Below are positions 15,089 to 22,418 of a stretch of DNA of 22,418 bases, piece after piece. This stretch comes from Clostridia bacterium. GTDB taxonomy: Bacteria; Bacillota; Clostridia; Lachnospirales; Bianqueaceae. The translations under genes were made by a program, and so were the position numbers. Position 1 is the first letter of the stretch; the number at the start of each line of letters is the position of its first letter. Under the pieces are notes generated by a model. The model saw only the letters and a program-made list of their open reading frames with translations. It did no database searches and had not been told where the DNA came from. Where the stretch lies: assembly GCA_900764045.1 (NCBI GenBank), contig CAAFMN010000107.1:1-22418 (forward strand). Reading direction: 5' to 3'.

Positions 15089-15535
15089 ATGAAAGCAAGC
15101 GATCTGGATCGAAGTATTCGGGAGGTGCACCGATGGCATCGGAAAGCGATGGAGCAGAAGCTTAACCGCACCGGGATTTACCGGGCCCAGCATCAGATTT
15201 TGATGTATCTGTCCGATCATCCGCAGAGCTCTCAGAAGCAGATAGCGGAGGATTTTCAGATCTCACAGCCCGCGGTTGGAGTTTCCCTGAAAAAGCTGGA
15301 GCAGGGAGGCTATATACAACGGGTTGTGGATTCAGAGGACAATCGTTATCATCAGGTGACATTGACGGAGCGGGGCAAACAGGTAGTCTGCGAGAGTCAT
15401 AAGATTTTTGGAGAAGTGACGGAGGCAATGTATCAGGGACTCAGTCAGGAAGACAAGGAACACTATTATAAGGTCAACCAGCGGATTCAGGAAAATCTTC
15501 AGCGGCTCTGCCAGGAGGAAGGAGAGGGAGAATGA
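15089..15535 (+). CDS. MarR-family transcriptional regulator
   Basis: The product is 148 residues from ATG 15089, after GGGGAGG at 15077-15083. The winged helix-turn-helix is visible as QHQILMYLSDHP, KQIAEDFQISQPAVGVSLKKLEQGGYI (the helix-turn-helix proper) and VVDSEDNRYHQVTLTERGKQV (the wing, with the D-x-R motif of MarR proteins). Helices at both ends supply the dimer interface. It is the first gene of an operon with two ABC half-transporters (4-bp overlap). The standard reading is a ligand-relieved repressor of its own promoter and of the exporter. No ligand is predictable. Confidence 0.92.
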   Translation: MKASDLDRSIREVHRWHRKAMEQKLNRTGIYRAQHQILMYLSDHPQSSQKQIAEDFQISQPAVGVSLKKLEQGGYIQRVVDSEDNRYHQVTLTERGKQVVCESHKIFGEVTEAMYQGLSQEDKEHYYKVNQRIQENLQRLCQEEGEGE

Positions 15536-17268
15536 GTTTTTATTATAAGTATATCAAGCCCTATTTGCTATATTTTATCATTGGGCCGATTCTGATGATT
15601 ACAGAGGTTGTGGGCGAGGTGCTGATGCCGCGTCTGATGGCCAATATCATCAACATAGGTGTTCCGGCGGACAATATCGGGTATATTGTACAGATGGGAC
15701 TTTTGATGGTAGGCGTCGCCATCATGATGATGTGCGGCGGCGTAGGCGGAAACTATTTCGCGGCCAGAGCCTCGGTCAGCTTTGCGGCGGATTTGCGGGA
15801 AGATCTCTATAAAAAGGTGCAGACTTTCTCTTTTGCCAATCTGGATCATTTCCAGACCGGTTCTTTGGTAACAAGACTGACCAATGATGTGACGCAGCTG
15901 CAGAATATTACCCGTATGTCGTTGATTATGATGCTGCGCGCACCGGGTATGCTGATCGGCGCGGTTATTATGGCGACGCAGATTAACGCCAGCCTCGCTA
16001 TGATTATCGGGATTATTGCACCGATTCTGATTGTCGTGATCACGATTCTGATGAAGATCGCCTTTCCGCGATTTATGACGATGCAGAAAAAGATCGATGC
16101 GCTGAATACCGGGATTCAGGAGAGTCTGACCAATGTCCGTGTCATCAAGTCTTTCGTACGGGAAGATTACGAGAAGAAGCGTTTTGAGGACAAGACAGAA
16201 GACCTGAAGAGCCGTTCTCTGGAAGCGTTGCGGATGGTCGTACTGACCATGCCGATCATGACGCTTGCTATGAATGTTACAACACTGGCCGTGGTCTGGT
16301 TCGGCGGACAGCAGGTAATGGTCGGCGATATGCTGATCGGAGACCTGACTTCCTTTACCACATATGTGGTGCAGATCCTGTCTTCTCTGATGATGGTAGC
16401 TATGATCATTCTGCAAAGCTCCCGTGCCATGGCCTCTTCCAAGCGGATTAAAGAGGTTATGATGGAGAATGTCGATCTGACCGATGAGAAGGCGTCTCAC
16501 AAGGATCTGAAGGTACAGAAAGGGCACGTGGAGTTTAGGGATGTGTGCTTTCGCTATTATAAGGATCACGAGGAATGGGTGCTGGATCATCTGAATTTTG
16601 ATGTGCAGCCCGGAGAGGTGCTGGGTATTATCGGTTCGACCGGCAGCGGCAAGACGACATTGGTACAGCTGATTCCGCGGCTTTACGACGCGGATGAGGG
16701 CGAGGTGCTGGTAGACGGCGTCGATGTCCGGGAGTATTCGCTGGAAAACCTGCGGGAAGGTGTGGGCATGGTTTTACAGAAGAATGTTCTGTTTTCCGGT
16801 ACTATTGAGGAGAACCTTCTCTGGGGCGACGAAGGGGCGACAGATGAGGAAGTACGCGGTGCAGCGCAAGCAGCGCAGGCACATGACTTTGTCAGCGGCT
16901 TTACGGATGGTTACAATACAGAATTGGGACAGGGCGGTGTCAATGTTTCCGGCGGACAGAAACAGCGCCTATGTATCGCGAGGGCTCTGCTGAAGCGGCC
17001 GAAGATCCTGATTTTGGACGATTCGACCAGCGCCGTGGATACGGCGACAGAGGCCAGGATCCGTGAATCCTTTAAGGGGACGCTGAAGGACACAACCAAG
17101 ATTATCATTGCGCAGCGGATCAGCTCTGTCATCGATGCCGACCGGATTCTGGTCATTGATGAAGGCCGAATTGTAGGACAGGGGACGCACGCGGAGCTTC
17201 TGGCGCAGAACAAAGAATACCAGGAGATTTATTACTCACAGCAGGATCGGAAGGAGGCGGAGGCATAA
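15532..17268 (+). CDS. ABC exporter half-transporter, degenerate ATPase subunit
   Basis: The product is 578 residues: a six-helix ABC exporter membrane domain (about 10-300) then a nucleotide-binding domain. The Walker A is GSTGSGKT (368-375) and the signature VSGGQ (472-476). The Walker B is ILILDD, with Asp497 in place of the catalytic Glu, and the H-loop reads AQR, with Gln528 for His. These two changes are typical of the non-catalytic site in heterodimeric exporters such as TM287/288, LmrCD and BmrCD. Its canonical signature pairs with the partner's intact Walker motifs. The stop overlaps the next start by one base, so the pair is co-translated. The transported compound is unknown; drugs or peptides are typical. 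Confidence 0.93.
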   Translation: MSFYYKYIKPYLLYFIIGPILMITEVVGEVLMPRLMANIINIGVPADNIGYIVQMGLLMVGVAIMMMCGGVGGNYFAARASVSFAADLREDLYKKVQTFSFANLDHFQTGSLVTRLTNDVTQLQNITRMSLIMMLRAPGMLIGAVIMATQINASLAMIIGIIAPILIVVITILMKIAFPRFMTMQKKIDALNTGIQESLTNVRVIKSFVREDYEKKRFEDKTEDLKSRSLEALRMVVLTMPIMTLAMNVTTLAVVWFGGQQVMVGDMLIGDLTSFTTYVVQILSSLMMVAMIILQSSRAMASSKRIKEVMMENVDLTDEKASHKDLKVQKGHVEFRDVCFRYYKDHEEWVLDHLNFDVQPGEVLGIIGSTGSGKTTLVQLIPRLYDADEGEVLVDGVDVREYSLENLREGVGMVLQKNVLFSGTIEENLLWGDEGATDEEVRGAAQAAQAHDFVSGFTDGYNTELGQGGVNVSGGQKQRLCIARALLKRPKILILDDSTSAVDTATEARIRESFKGTLKDTTKIIIAQRISSVIDADRILVIDEGRIVGQGTHAELLAQNKEYQEIYYSQQDRKEAEA

Positions 17269-19121
17269 TGGCGCGGCGGATAAGAACAGCGGAAGAGCTG
17301 GCAAAGAAGTATCAAAGCTCCGGAGTACCGTCAGGCAAAGGTCCGGGCGGGGGGCCGGGACGCAGCAAGATAGCCCCTGGTAAGCCCAAAGATACCAAGG
17401 CTTCCATCGCCAGACTGCTGAAGTATTTAAGTAAGTATAAGTTTTTTGTTATATTGGCGTTTGTTTGTGTTCTGCTCTCGACAGGAGCGAACCTCTTGGG
17501 CTCTTATATGCTGCGGCCGATCATCAACGGATTGGTGGACGGCGGGGATCTTGGCAAGCTGGCTTTTTCACTGCTGGTCATGGCGGCGATCTATCTGACC
17601 GGTATCATTGCTTCTTACGCGCAGCAGCGGATCATGATCTGGGTATCGCAGAGCGTATTGAAAAATATCCGGGATGAACTCTTTCAAAAGCTGCAGAAGC
17701 TGCCGGTACGCTATTACGATACACACAGCAACGGCGAGCTGATGAGCCGCTTTATGAATGATGTGGACGCGATCGGCGAGATGATGAACAACTCCGTGAT
17801 CCAGCTCTTTTCCGGAGCGATCACACTGATCGGCACACTGGTGCTGATGATCAGCATGAATCTGTGGCTGACGCTGATCACCATCGTTTTTGTACCGCTT
17901 GTCGCCAAGGTTGGCGGAATGATCGCCGGCAGGAGCCGCCGTTTTTACCGGAAGCAGCAGGCGGCGCTGGGCGCTGTAAACGGGTATGTAGAGGAGTCTG
18001 TCAGCGGGCAGAAGGTTGTTAAAGTGTTCTGCCATGAAGAAGTGTGCGAAGAGGAATTTGGACTTCTGAACCGTGACCTGAGGGAAAAGCAGATCCGGGC
18101 GCAGTTCTTCGGTGGACTGATGGGACCGGTGCTGGGGAACCTGAGCCAGGTTACATACGCGATCACGGCATGTGTCGGCGGTATCCTCTGCGTGGTACAG
18201 GGATTCGATCTGGGCGGCTTCTCGGTATTTGTTAATTATTCCAGGCAGTTCAGCCGTCCGATCAACGAGGTGTCTATGCAGGTCAATACGATCTTTTCGG
18301 CATTGGCCGGCGCGGAGCGTGTATTCGCGGTTATGGATGAGCAGCCGGAGCCGGAGGATCTCCCGGATGCTGTCGGTGCGGATCAGATGAAGGGCTATGT
18401 ACAGCTGAAAAATGTGTATTTTGGGTATAACCCGGATACGGTGATCCTTAAGGACATCAGTTTGTATGCCAAGCCGGGCCAGAAGATCGCTTTTGTAGGA
18501 TCGACAGGCGCGGGCAAGACGACCGTGACCAATTTGCTCAGCCGTTTTTACGATATTCAGCAGGGAGAGATCACCATTGACGGCGTCAATCTGTATGATT
18601 ATAAGAGAAAGGATCTGCGCAGCCATATCGCGATGGTCCTGCAGGATACACACCTCTTTACGGGGACGGTTATGGAGAATATCCGGTATGGCCGTCTGGA
18701 CGCGACGGATGAGGAGATCATTGAAGCAGCCAAGTCAGTCAGCGCCCATAACTTTATTGTCCGTCTGTCCGATGGGTATCAGACGATGATTGAAGGCGAC
18801 GGAGCGAACCTCAGTCAGGGCCAGCGGCAGCTGCTGAATATCGCGCGGGCCGCCGTGTCCAAGGCGCCGATCCTCGTGCTGGACGAGGCGACAAGCTCGG
18901 TAGATACCAGGACGGAGAAGCACATCGAACAGGGAATGGATGCGCTGATGGCTTCCCGCACGACCTTTGTCATCGCCCATCGATTGTCTACAGTTCGCAA
19001 CGCGGATGCGATTATGGTACTGGAACATGGCGTTATCATCGAGAGGGGAACCCACGAGGAGCTGTTGGCGCAGAAGGGACGGTATTACGAACTATATACC
19101 GGCAAGGCCGAATTGGATTAA
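17268..19121 (+). CDS. ABC exporter half-transporter, catalytically competent subunit
   Basis: The product is 617 residues. A Gly/Pro/Lys-rich N-terminal tail of about 45 residues (SGKGPGGGPGRSK) precedes six membrane segments and a nucleotide-binding domain. The domain has Walker A GSTGAGKT (411-418), Walker B ILVLDE with Glu540, and the switch AHR with His571, all intact. The signature is LSQGQ (515-519) rather than LSGGQ. Since each ATP site uses one subunit's Walker motifs and the other's signature, the atypical LSQGQ falls in the same site as the degenerate Walker B and H-loop of the partner. This matches a heterodimer with one active and one regulatory ATP site. It is the last gene of the MarR operon. 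Confidence 0.94.
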   Translation: MARRIRTAEELAKKYQSSGVPSGKGPGGGPGRSKIAPGKPKDTKASIARLLKYLSKYKFFVILAFVCVLLSTGANLLGSYMLRPIINGLVDGGDLGKLAFSLLVMAAIYLTGIIASYAQQRIMIWVSQSVLKNIRDELFQKLQKLPVRYYDTHSNGELMSRFMNDVDAIGEMMNNSVIQLFSGAITLIGTLVLMISMNLWLTLITIVFVPLVAKVGGMIAGRSRRFYRKQQAALGAVNGYVEESVSGQKVVKVFCHEEVCEEEFGLLNRDLREKQIRAQFFGGLMGPVLGNLSQVTYAITACVGGILCVVQGFDLGGFSVFVNYSRQFSRPINEVSMQVNTIFSALAGAERVFAVMDEQPEPEDLPDAVGADQMKGYVQLKNVYFGYNPDTVILKDISLYAKPGQKIAFVGSTGAGKTTVTNLLSRFYDIQQGEITIDGVNLYDYKRKDLRSHIAMVLQDTHLFTGTVMENIRYGRLDATDEEIIEAAKSVSAHNFIVRLSDGYQTMIEGDGANLSQGQRQLLNIARAAVSKAPILVLDEATSSVDTRTEKHIEQGMDALMASRTTFVIAHRLSTVRNADAIMVLEHGVIIERGTHEELLAQKGRYYELYTGKAELD

Positions 19122-19124
19122 GAG

Positions 19125-19173
19125 AAAGTCCTTCATCCCATGGATGAATCATCTATGGGAGAAGGACTTTTTT
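19125..19173. terminator. Terminator between the ABC operon and sigG (convergent)
   Basis: AAAGTCCTTC and GAAGGACTTT form the outer stem. TCCCAT/ATGGGA and GATG/CATC extend it, with an AAT loop. Six T follow on the plus strand. On the minus strand only a broken T-run follows. Confidence 0.85.
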
Positions 19174-19942
19174 ATAGCCATTTTCTCATTTCCTTTAGAG
19201 CAGCCTTTTCAATGCGGGAGACCTGGGCCTGGCTGATGTGAATCTCCTCTGAGACCTCCATTTGTGTTTTGCCCTTAAAGAAGCGCAGCTGCAGGATCTT
19301 TTGCTCACGTTCGTCGAGCTGTTCCATGGCCTCGCCCAGAGCGATGTGCTGCAGCCAGTCTTCATGAGTATTTTTCTCGTCCCGAATCTGGTCCATCACA
19401 TAGAGTGCGTCACCATCATCATGGAATACAGGCTCATAGAGAGAGATCGGATCCTGGATGGCATCCAACGCGAAGACGACATCTTCTTTGGGTAGATCCA
19501 ATTCTTTGGCAATTTCTTCGATCGTCGGTTCCTGGCCACGCTGCCTTGTCAGAGCCTCCCGGACCTGCAGTGCGCGGTAAGCGGTATCCCGCAGGGAACG
19601 GCTCACGCGCATAGGACTGTTATCGCGCAGATAGCGCCGTACTTCGCCGATGATCATTGGTACAGCATAGGTACTGAACTGTACGCCCAGACTGACATCA
19701 AAATTGTCGATGGACTTGATCAGCCCGATACAGCCGACCTGAAAAAGGTCGTCCGCGTTTTCTCCGCGGTTGTAAAAACGTTGAATGACCCGAAGCACCA
19801 GCCGGAGATTGCCGCGGATAAATTCTTCTCGGGCAGATTCGTCGCCCTGTTCCATTCGCGCGAAGAGCGCTTTCTTTTCCTCGGATGTAAGTGTCGGAAG
19901 TTTCGCGGTATTGACTCCGCAGATTTCAACCTTGTTCATCAT
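19172..19942 (-). CDS. sigG: RNA polymerase sporulation sigma factor SigG
   Basis: The product is 256 residues, the normal length. The N-terminal NKVEICGVNTAKLP signature is specific to SigG, followed by region 2 (GNLRLVLRVIQRF, DDLFQVGCIGLIKSIDNFD, FSTYAVPMIIGEVRRYLRD), region 3, and region 4 with the helix-turn-helix GKTQMEVSEEIHISQAQVSRIEKAA. SigG directs late transcription in the forespore, so the organism is probably a spore former. The start at 19942 follows AGGAGG by 9 bp; ATG 19939 is an alternative. In Bacillus and many Clostridia sigG lies in a spoIIGA-sigE-sigG cluster; here its neighbours are an exporter operon and a DUF6514 gene, unless sigE lies outside the window. Confidence 0.95.
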   Translation of the reverse strand: MMNKVEICGVNTAKLPTLTSEEKKALFARMEQGDESAREEFIRGNLRLVLRVIQRFYNRGENADDLFQVGCIGLIKSIDNFDVSLGVQFSTYAVPMIIGEVRRYLRDNSPMRVSRSLRDTAYRALQVREALTRQRGQEPTIEEIAKELDLPKEDVVFALDAIQDPISLYEPVFHDDGDALYVMDQIRDEKNTHEDWLQHIALGEAMEQLDEREQKILQLRFFKGKTQMEVSEEIHISQAQVSRIEKAALKEMRKWL

Positions 19943-20117
19943 GAATCCCTACCTCCTGATCCTTACAAAAGACAGCATGGCCGGTTTTCAAAGAAAATAT
20001 TATGAACAAATTGTAAACTTCTGAAACAAAATGCTACATTCCTCCGTCCCTAAACGTTATATAAACGGAAAGGTCAGAAAGGCTTTTTAAGACTGTAAGA
20101 GAGGAGGGAAGACTGTG

Positions 20118-20336
20118 ATGGTCGAGTATAGGGTGCTGCAGACCGAGGAGCGGAATGAAGAGGTGAGCTACACAGCTTACGGAATTCAGAGCCTTGTGAA
20201 CGGTCAACCTGTTGAGAGGATTCCGGATATCACAACGAATAGAGCATCCGCGGAAAAGCTGGTGGCGATGTGCAATAAGGCAGGAGTGGCACTATGTCAT
20301 ATCAGAGATATCGTTGAAGATTGGTTGGCAGAATAA
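20118..20336 (+). CDS. Small DUF6514-like protein
   Basis: This is a 72-residue protein from ATG 20118; an in-frame GTG at 20115 also has suitable spacing to the strong GAGGAGGG at 20101-20108. The sequence VEYRVLQTEERNEE...YTAYGI, then IPDITTNRASAEKLV, a CN, and HIRDIVEDWL at the end matches my memory of DUF6514, a small family frequent in Clostridia with no known function. There are no membrane segments. It is transcribed divergently from sigG across a 175-bp gap, so co-regulation with sporulation is possible but no shared promoter is clear. It is followed by a hairpin. Confidence 0.75.
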   Translation: MVEYRVLQTEERNEEVSYTAYGIQSLVNGQPVERIPDITTNRASAEKLVAMCNKAGVALCHIRDIVEDWLAE

Positions 20337-20363
20337 ATGAAGAATCAAAATAGACGGCGGCGA

Positions 20364-20402
20364 AAACGCTCCCAGGGCAGAAGCGTTGTTTGGGGAGCGT
20401 TT
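20364..20402 (+). terminator. Possible terminator after the DUF6514 gene
   Basis: AAACGCTCCC and GGGAGCGTTT are perfect complements with a 19-nt loop. No long T-run follows, so it is only a candidate. Confidence 0.45.
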
Positions 20403-20454
20403 GAGTGTTGTCGGCGGAGTGGTTTTGCAGCAGAAAAAAATTGCCGGATAAGTA

Positions 20455-20483
20455 TTGACGGATCAATGCATATATGGTATAAT
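20455..20483 (+). promoter_or_regulatory. Promoter of tRNA-Leu
   Basis: TTGACG at 20455-20460 and TATAAT at 20478-20483 are separated by 17 bp, 27 bp ahead of the tRNA. Confidence 0.85.
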
Positions 20484-20509
20484 ATCATTCGTTGCTGAGT
20501 TCAGTACAT

Positions 20510-20593
20510 GCGGATATGGCGGAATTGGCAGACGCGCATGGTTCAGGTCCATGTGAGGGTGACTTCATGCAGGTTCGACTCCTGTTATCCGCA
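20510..20593 (+). tRNA. tRNA-Leu, anticodon CAG
   Basis: The acceptor arms GCGGATA and TATCCGC close the structure, with discriminator A. The anticodon stem CATGG/CCATG holds the loop TTCAGGT, giving anticodon CAG (reads CUG). A long variable arm (about GAGGGTGACTTC) and a T arm with GGTTCGACTCC confirm a class II leucine tRNA. The CCA end is not encoded. Confidence 0.96.
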
Positions 20594-20598
20594 TTTAG

Positions 20599-20635
20599 AT
20601 CCACCGTAATCTTAATGAGATTGCGGTGGATTTTT
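20599..20635 (+). terminator. Terminator of tRNA-Leu
   Basis: ATCCACCGTAATCT and AGATTGCGGTGGAT pair over 14 bp (one G-U) with a 5-nt loop, then TTTTT. Confidence 0.93.
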
Positions 20636-20678
20636 AATTTGTGCCGAAGAGAAAACTTGAAAAAATTTATGCCGGCTA

Positions 20679-20707
20679 TTGACAAAGATTAAAAACAGTT
20701 ATATAAT
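20679..20707 (+). promoter_or_regulatory. Promoter of cysK
   Basis: A perfect TTGACA at 20679-20684 and TATAAT at 20702-20707, 17 bp apart. It gives a leader of about 125 nt. Confidence 0.9.
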
Positions 20708-20740
20708 ACCTTAAAACCTATAGGAAAGGTTGGCATTGAA

Positions 20741-20770
20741 ATGAGACTTCATCGGGGACTTCGATGTTGA
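20741..20770 (+). CDS. Candidate nine-residue leader peptide ending in Cys, upstream of cysK
   Basis: In the cysK leader an ATG opens the frame MRLHRGLRC followed directly by TGA. The only Cys codon is the last sense codon. A weak ribosome site (AGGAAAGG) lies about 11 bp upstream. The coding bases also form a stem (CATCG/CGATG around GGGACTT), and a second stem (CACTG/CAGTG) lies just after the stop. A stalling or sensing peptide responding to cysteine supply is an inference; so short an ORF could occur by chance. No T-run follows, so any control would not be by classical attenuation at a terminator. Confidence 0.35.
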   Translation: MRLHRGLRC

Positions 20771-20839
20771 CACTGTGAATAAGCCAGTGCGCAAACATCA
20801 TGATATCAGACAGAAACAAGAATCATTGAGGAGGAATGA

Positions 20840-21775
20840 ATGATGAGTAAGATCTATACATCCGCGGATCAGCTGATTGGAAAGACACCGTTGTTGGAAC
20901 TGGTTCATATTGAAGAGACCGAAGGCCTGGAAGCCAAAGTTTTGGGCAAACTGGAATATTTCAATCCAGCCGGCAGTGTAAAGGACCGTATCGCCAAGGC
21001 TATGATCGATGACGCCGAACAGAAGGGGCAGCTGAAGCCTGGTTCTGTCATTATCGAGCCGACCTCCGGCAATACCGGTATCGGACTGGCTTCGGTGGCT
21101 GCGGCCCGCGGCTATCGTATTATTATTGTCATGCCGGAGACGATGAGCGTGGAGCGCCGCCAGATAATGAAGGCGTATGGCGCGGAACTGGTGCTTACAG
21201 AAGGCATCAAGGGCATGAAGGGGGCGATCGCCAAGGCGGATGAATTGGCCAAGGAGATCCCGGACAGCTTTATCCCCGGTCAGTTTGTCAACCCGGCCAA
21301 TCCTGCTGTTCACAGAGCGACGACAGGTCCGGAGATCTGGGAAGATACTGACGGCAAAGTAGATATCTTTGTAGCCGGTGTTGGCACCGGCGGTACGATT
21401 ACTGGTGTCGGTGAGTACCTGAAGAGTCAAAATCCGAAGGTACAGGTCGTGGCGGTGGAGCCCGCCTCTTCACCGGTACTGAGCAAGGGTACGGCAGGCA
21501 GCCATAAGATTCAGGGCATTGGGGCCGGATTTGTTCCCGATGTACTAGATACAAAGGTTTATGATGAGGTCATCGCCGTTAAGAACGAAGACGCGTTTGC
21601 AACGGGCAAGCAGATTGGTAAAAAGGAAGGGGTTCTGGTAGGAATCTCATCCGGCGCGGCCGTGTGGGCGGCGATTCAGTTGGCGAAACGGCCGGAGAAT
21701 AAGGGTAAGACTATTGTCGCGCTGCTGCCGGATACAGGAGATCGGTATCTCTCGACACCATTGTTTGCGGACTGA
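20840..21775 (+). CDS. cysK: Cysteine synthase (O-acetylserine sulfhydrylase)
   Basis: The product is 311 residues, the normal length. It makes L-cysteine from O-acetylserine and sulfide with pyridoxal phosphate. The cofactor Lys is K48 in NPAGSVKDR, the substrate loop is TSGNTG (75-80), the phosphate-binding loop is GTGGTITG, and VGISSGAA lies near the end. The stretch VERRQIMKAYGAELVLTEG is typical of CysK rather than cystathionine beta-synthase. GAGGAGG lies at 20828-20834; the start may be ATG 20840 or the next codon, ATG 20843, which has the better spacing. It has its own promoter and a structured leader. The next gene begins 34 bp downstream. Confidence 0.95.
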   Translation: MMSKIYTSADQLIGKTPLLELVHIEETEGLEAKVLGKLEYFNPAGSVKDRIAKAMIDDAEQKGQLKPGSVIIEPTSGNTGIGLASVAAARGYRIIIVMPETMSVERRQIMKAYGAELVLTEGIKGMKGAIAKADELAKEIPDSFIPGQFVNPANPAVHRATTGPEIWEDTDGKVDIFVAGVGTGGTITGVGEYLKSQNPKVQVVAVEPASSPVLSKGTAGSHKIQGIGAGFVPDVLDTKVYDEVIAVKNEDAFATGKQIGKKEGVLVGISSGAAVWAAIQLAKRPENKGKTIVALLPDTGDRYLSTPLFAD

Positions 21776-21809
21776 GTGATCCTGAAAAATGAGCGGAGGA
21801 GAGGTAGCA

Positions 21810-22256
21810 ATGATTCCAACACCGGAAGAAGCGTGGAATCTGCTCTGTGAATACAATCAGGGCGAATTTCATAGAAAACACGGACGTATCGTCGGAGACG
21901 TACTGCGGTGGTACGCGATCCAGCTGGGCTATGAGTCAGAGGCGGACTTTTGGGAGGCTGTCGGCATCCTGCATGATTTGGATTTTGAACAATGGCCGGA
22001 GCACGAGATGGAAAAGGTCCTCTATGCGACGGACGAATTGACCGGCCTGATCGGCGCGGCGGCGCTTATGCGGCTGTCGAAAAGTGTCCGGGACATGGAA
22101 GTAAAGTCTGTGAAGAAAAAGTATAAAGATAAAAAATTCGCGGCAGGCTGTTCCAGAGAAGTAATTGAACGTGGCGCAGCCATGTTGGGCTGGGATCTGG
22201 ATACGCTGATCAGTCAAACGATCCAGGCAATGCGCGCGAGCAGTGCGGTAGAGTAA
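21810..22256 (+). CDS. HD-family hydrolase, apparently internally deleted
   Basis: The product is 148 residues from ATG 21810, which has GGAGGAGAGG just upstream; an earlier ATG (21789) covers that site. It resembles small HDIG/HD-domain phosphohydrolases of Firmicutes: HRKHGRIV (H24), ILHDLDFEQWPE (H55, D56), then YATDELTGLIGAAALMR (D75) and VKSVKKKYKDKKFAAGCSREVI near the end. In the relatives I remember (about 185-190 residues), some 40 residues carrying further metal-ligand His (a SHG segment) lie between the QxPEE and PEHxMEK segments. Here QWPE joins EHEMEK directly. If real, the metal site is incomplete. It may share the cysK transcript, as no terminator separates them. Confidence 0.75.
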   Translation: MIPTPEEAWNLLCEYNQGEFHRKHGRIVGDVLRWYAIQLGYESEADFWEAVGILHDLDFEQWPEHEMEKVLYATDELTGLIGAAALMRLSKSVRDMEVKSVKKKYKDKKFAAGCSREVIERGAAMLGWDLDTLISQTIQAMRASSAVE

Positions 22257-22284
22257 GTAGGAGAAGAGGTATTTCATAGAATCG

Positions 22285-22317
22285 CAGCGGAGAGCTTTTG
22301 GGCTCTCCGCTGTTTTT
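22285..22317 (+). terminator. Terminator after the HD hydrolase
   Basis: CAGCGGAGAGC and GCTCTCCGCTG are perfect 11-bp complements with a 6-nt loop, followed by TTTTT. It probably ends the cysK transcript. The remaining 100 bp to the window edge are AT-rich with nothing I can assign. Confidence 0.93.
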
Positions 22318-22418
22318 AATTGAAGCGAATTCCGCTGGCCGTAATTCTAAGATAATCAATAATAATATTGAATTGTATATTTTGTACAATACGCATCAAA
22401 TAAAACATGTAATAATTA

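Noticed and set aside
15568..16590. Long minus-strand open frame (340 codons) opposite the first ABC gene, and a similar one at 17568-18653
   Set aside because: Both are antisense shadows of well-supported ABC transporter genes, with His/Arg/Asp-rich composition typical of reverse frames.
19998..20004. CATAATA on the minus strand as a SigG-type -10 box for sigG autoregulation
   Set aside because: No matching -35 element at the right distance could be found, so the match to a short degenerate motif is not enough.
20708..20839. T-box or SAM riboswitch upstream of cysK
   Set aside because: The conserved T-box GGTGGNACCGCG-like sequence and SAM-aptamer blocks are absent, and there is no terminator.

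Overview
The window looks like a chromosomal segment from a spore-forming Clostridia (Firmicutes, gut Lachnospiraceae-like; the family-level guess is inference). The reasons are a forespore sigma factor (SigG), a DUF6514-type small protein, AGGAGG ribosome binding sites, sigma-A-type promoters with 17-bp spacers, a T-run terminator after most operons, an FMN riboswitch ahead of a RibU-type ECF transporter, and tight ATGA-coupled operons.

Layout. Positions 1-2115 are accessory DNA: an edge-truncated fragment of an unknown beta-rich protein (minus strand), two broken large serine recombinases in tandem (remains of an integrative element), and a small gene for a PD-(D/E)XK-like protein that probably starts at a TTG codon. 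Positions 2183-2536 hold an unusual array: ten copies of a 16-bp arm in strictly alternating orientation every 36-38 bp. The minus-strand pair tldD-tldE follows (2586-5151). Divergent from it is a pair of overlapping esterase-like genes (5329-6755), the first of which has lost the catalytic serine. A shared terminator separates these from ribU with its FMN riboswitch (6803-7645, minus). A four-gene operon runs from 7780 to 10170: an unknown membrane/coiled-coil protein, tsaE, tsaB and rimI, each overlapping the next by 4 bp.

Positions 10171-11291 are AT-rich and nearly gene-free, with a promoter feeding only a stub of an OLD-like ATPase. A secreted, membrane-anchored collagen-like protein follows (11292-13388), then a MATE exporter, then a MarR-ABC-ABC drug-export operon whose promoter carries an inverted-repeat operator. 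The two ABC subunits have complementary degenerate and canonical ATPase residues, as expected of a heterodimer. Convergent to them is sigG. The right end has DUF6514, tRNA-Leu(CAG), cysK with a structured leader that may encode a nine-residue peptide ending in Cys, and an HD-family hydrolase that appears to have lost about 40 residues from the middle of its domain.

Most of the window is ordinary housekeeping or accessory content. The observations most worth following are the alternating-arm repeat array at 2183-2536, the candidate Cys leader peptide ahead of cysK, the active/inactive esterase pair, and the modular collagen-like surface protein. No complete defence system, CRISPR array or intact mobile element is visible.
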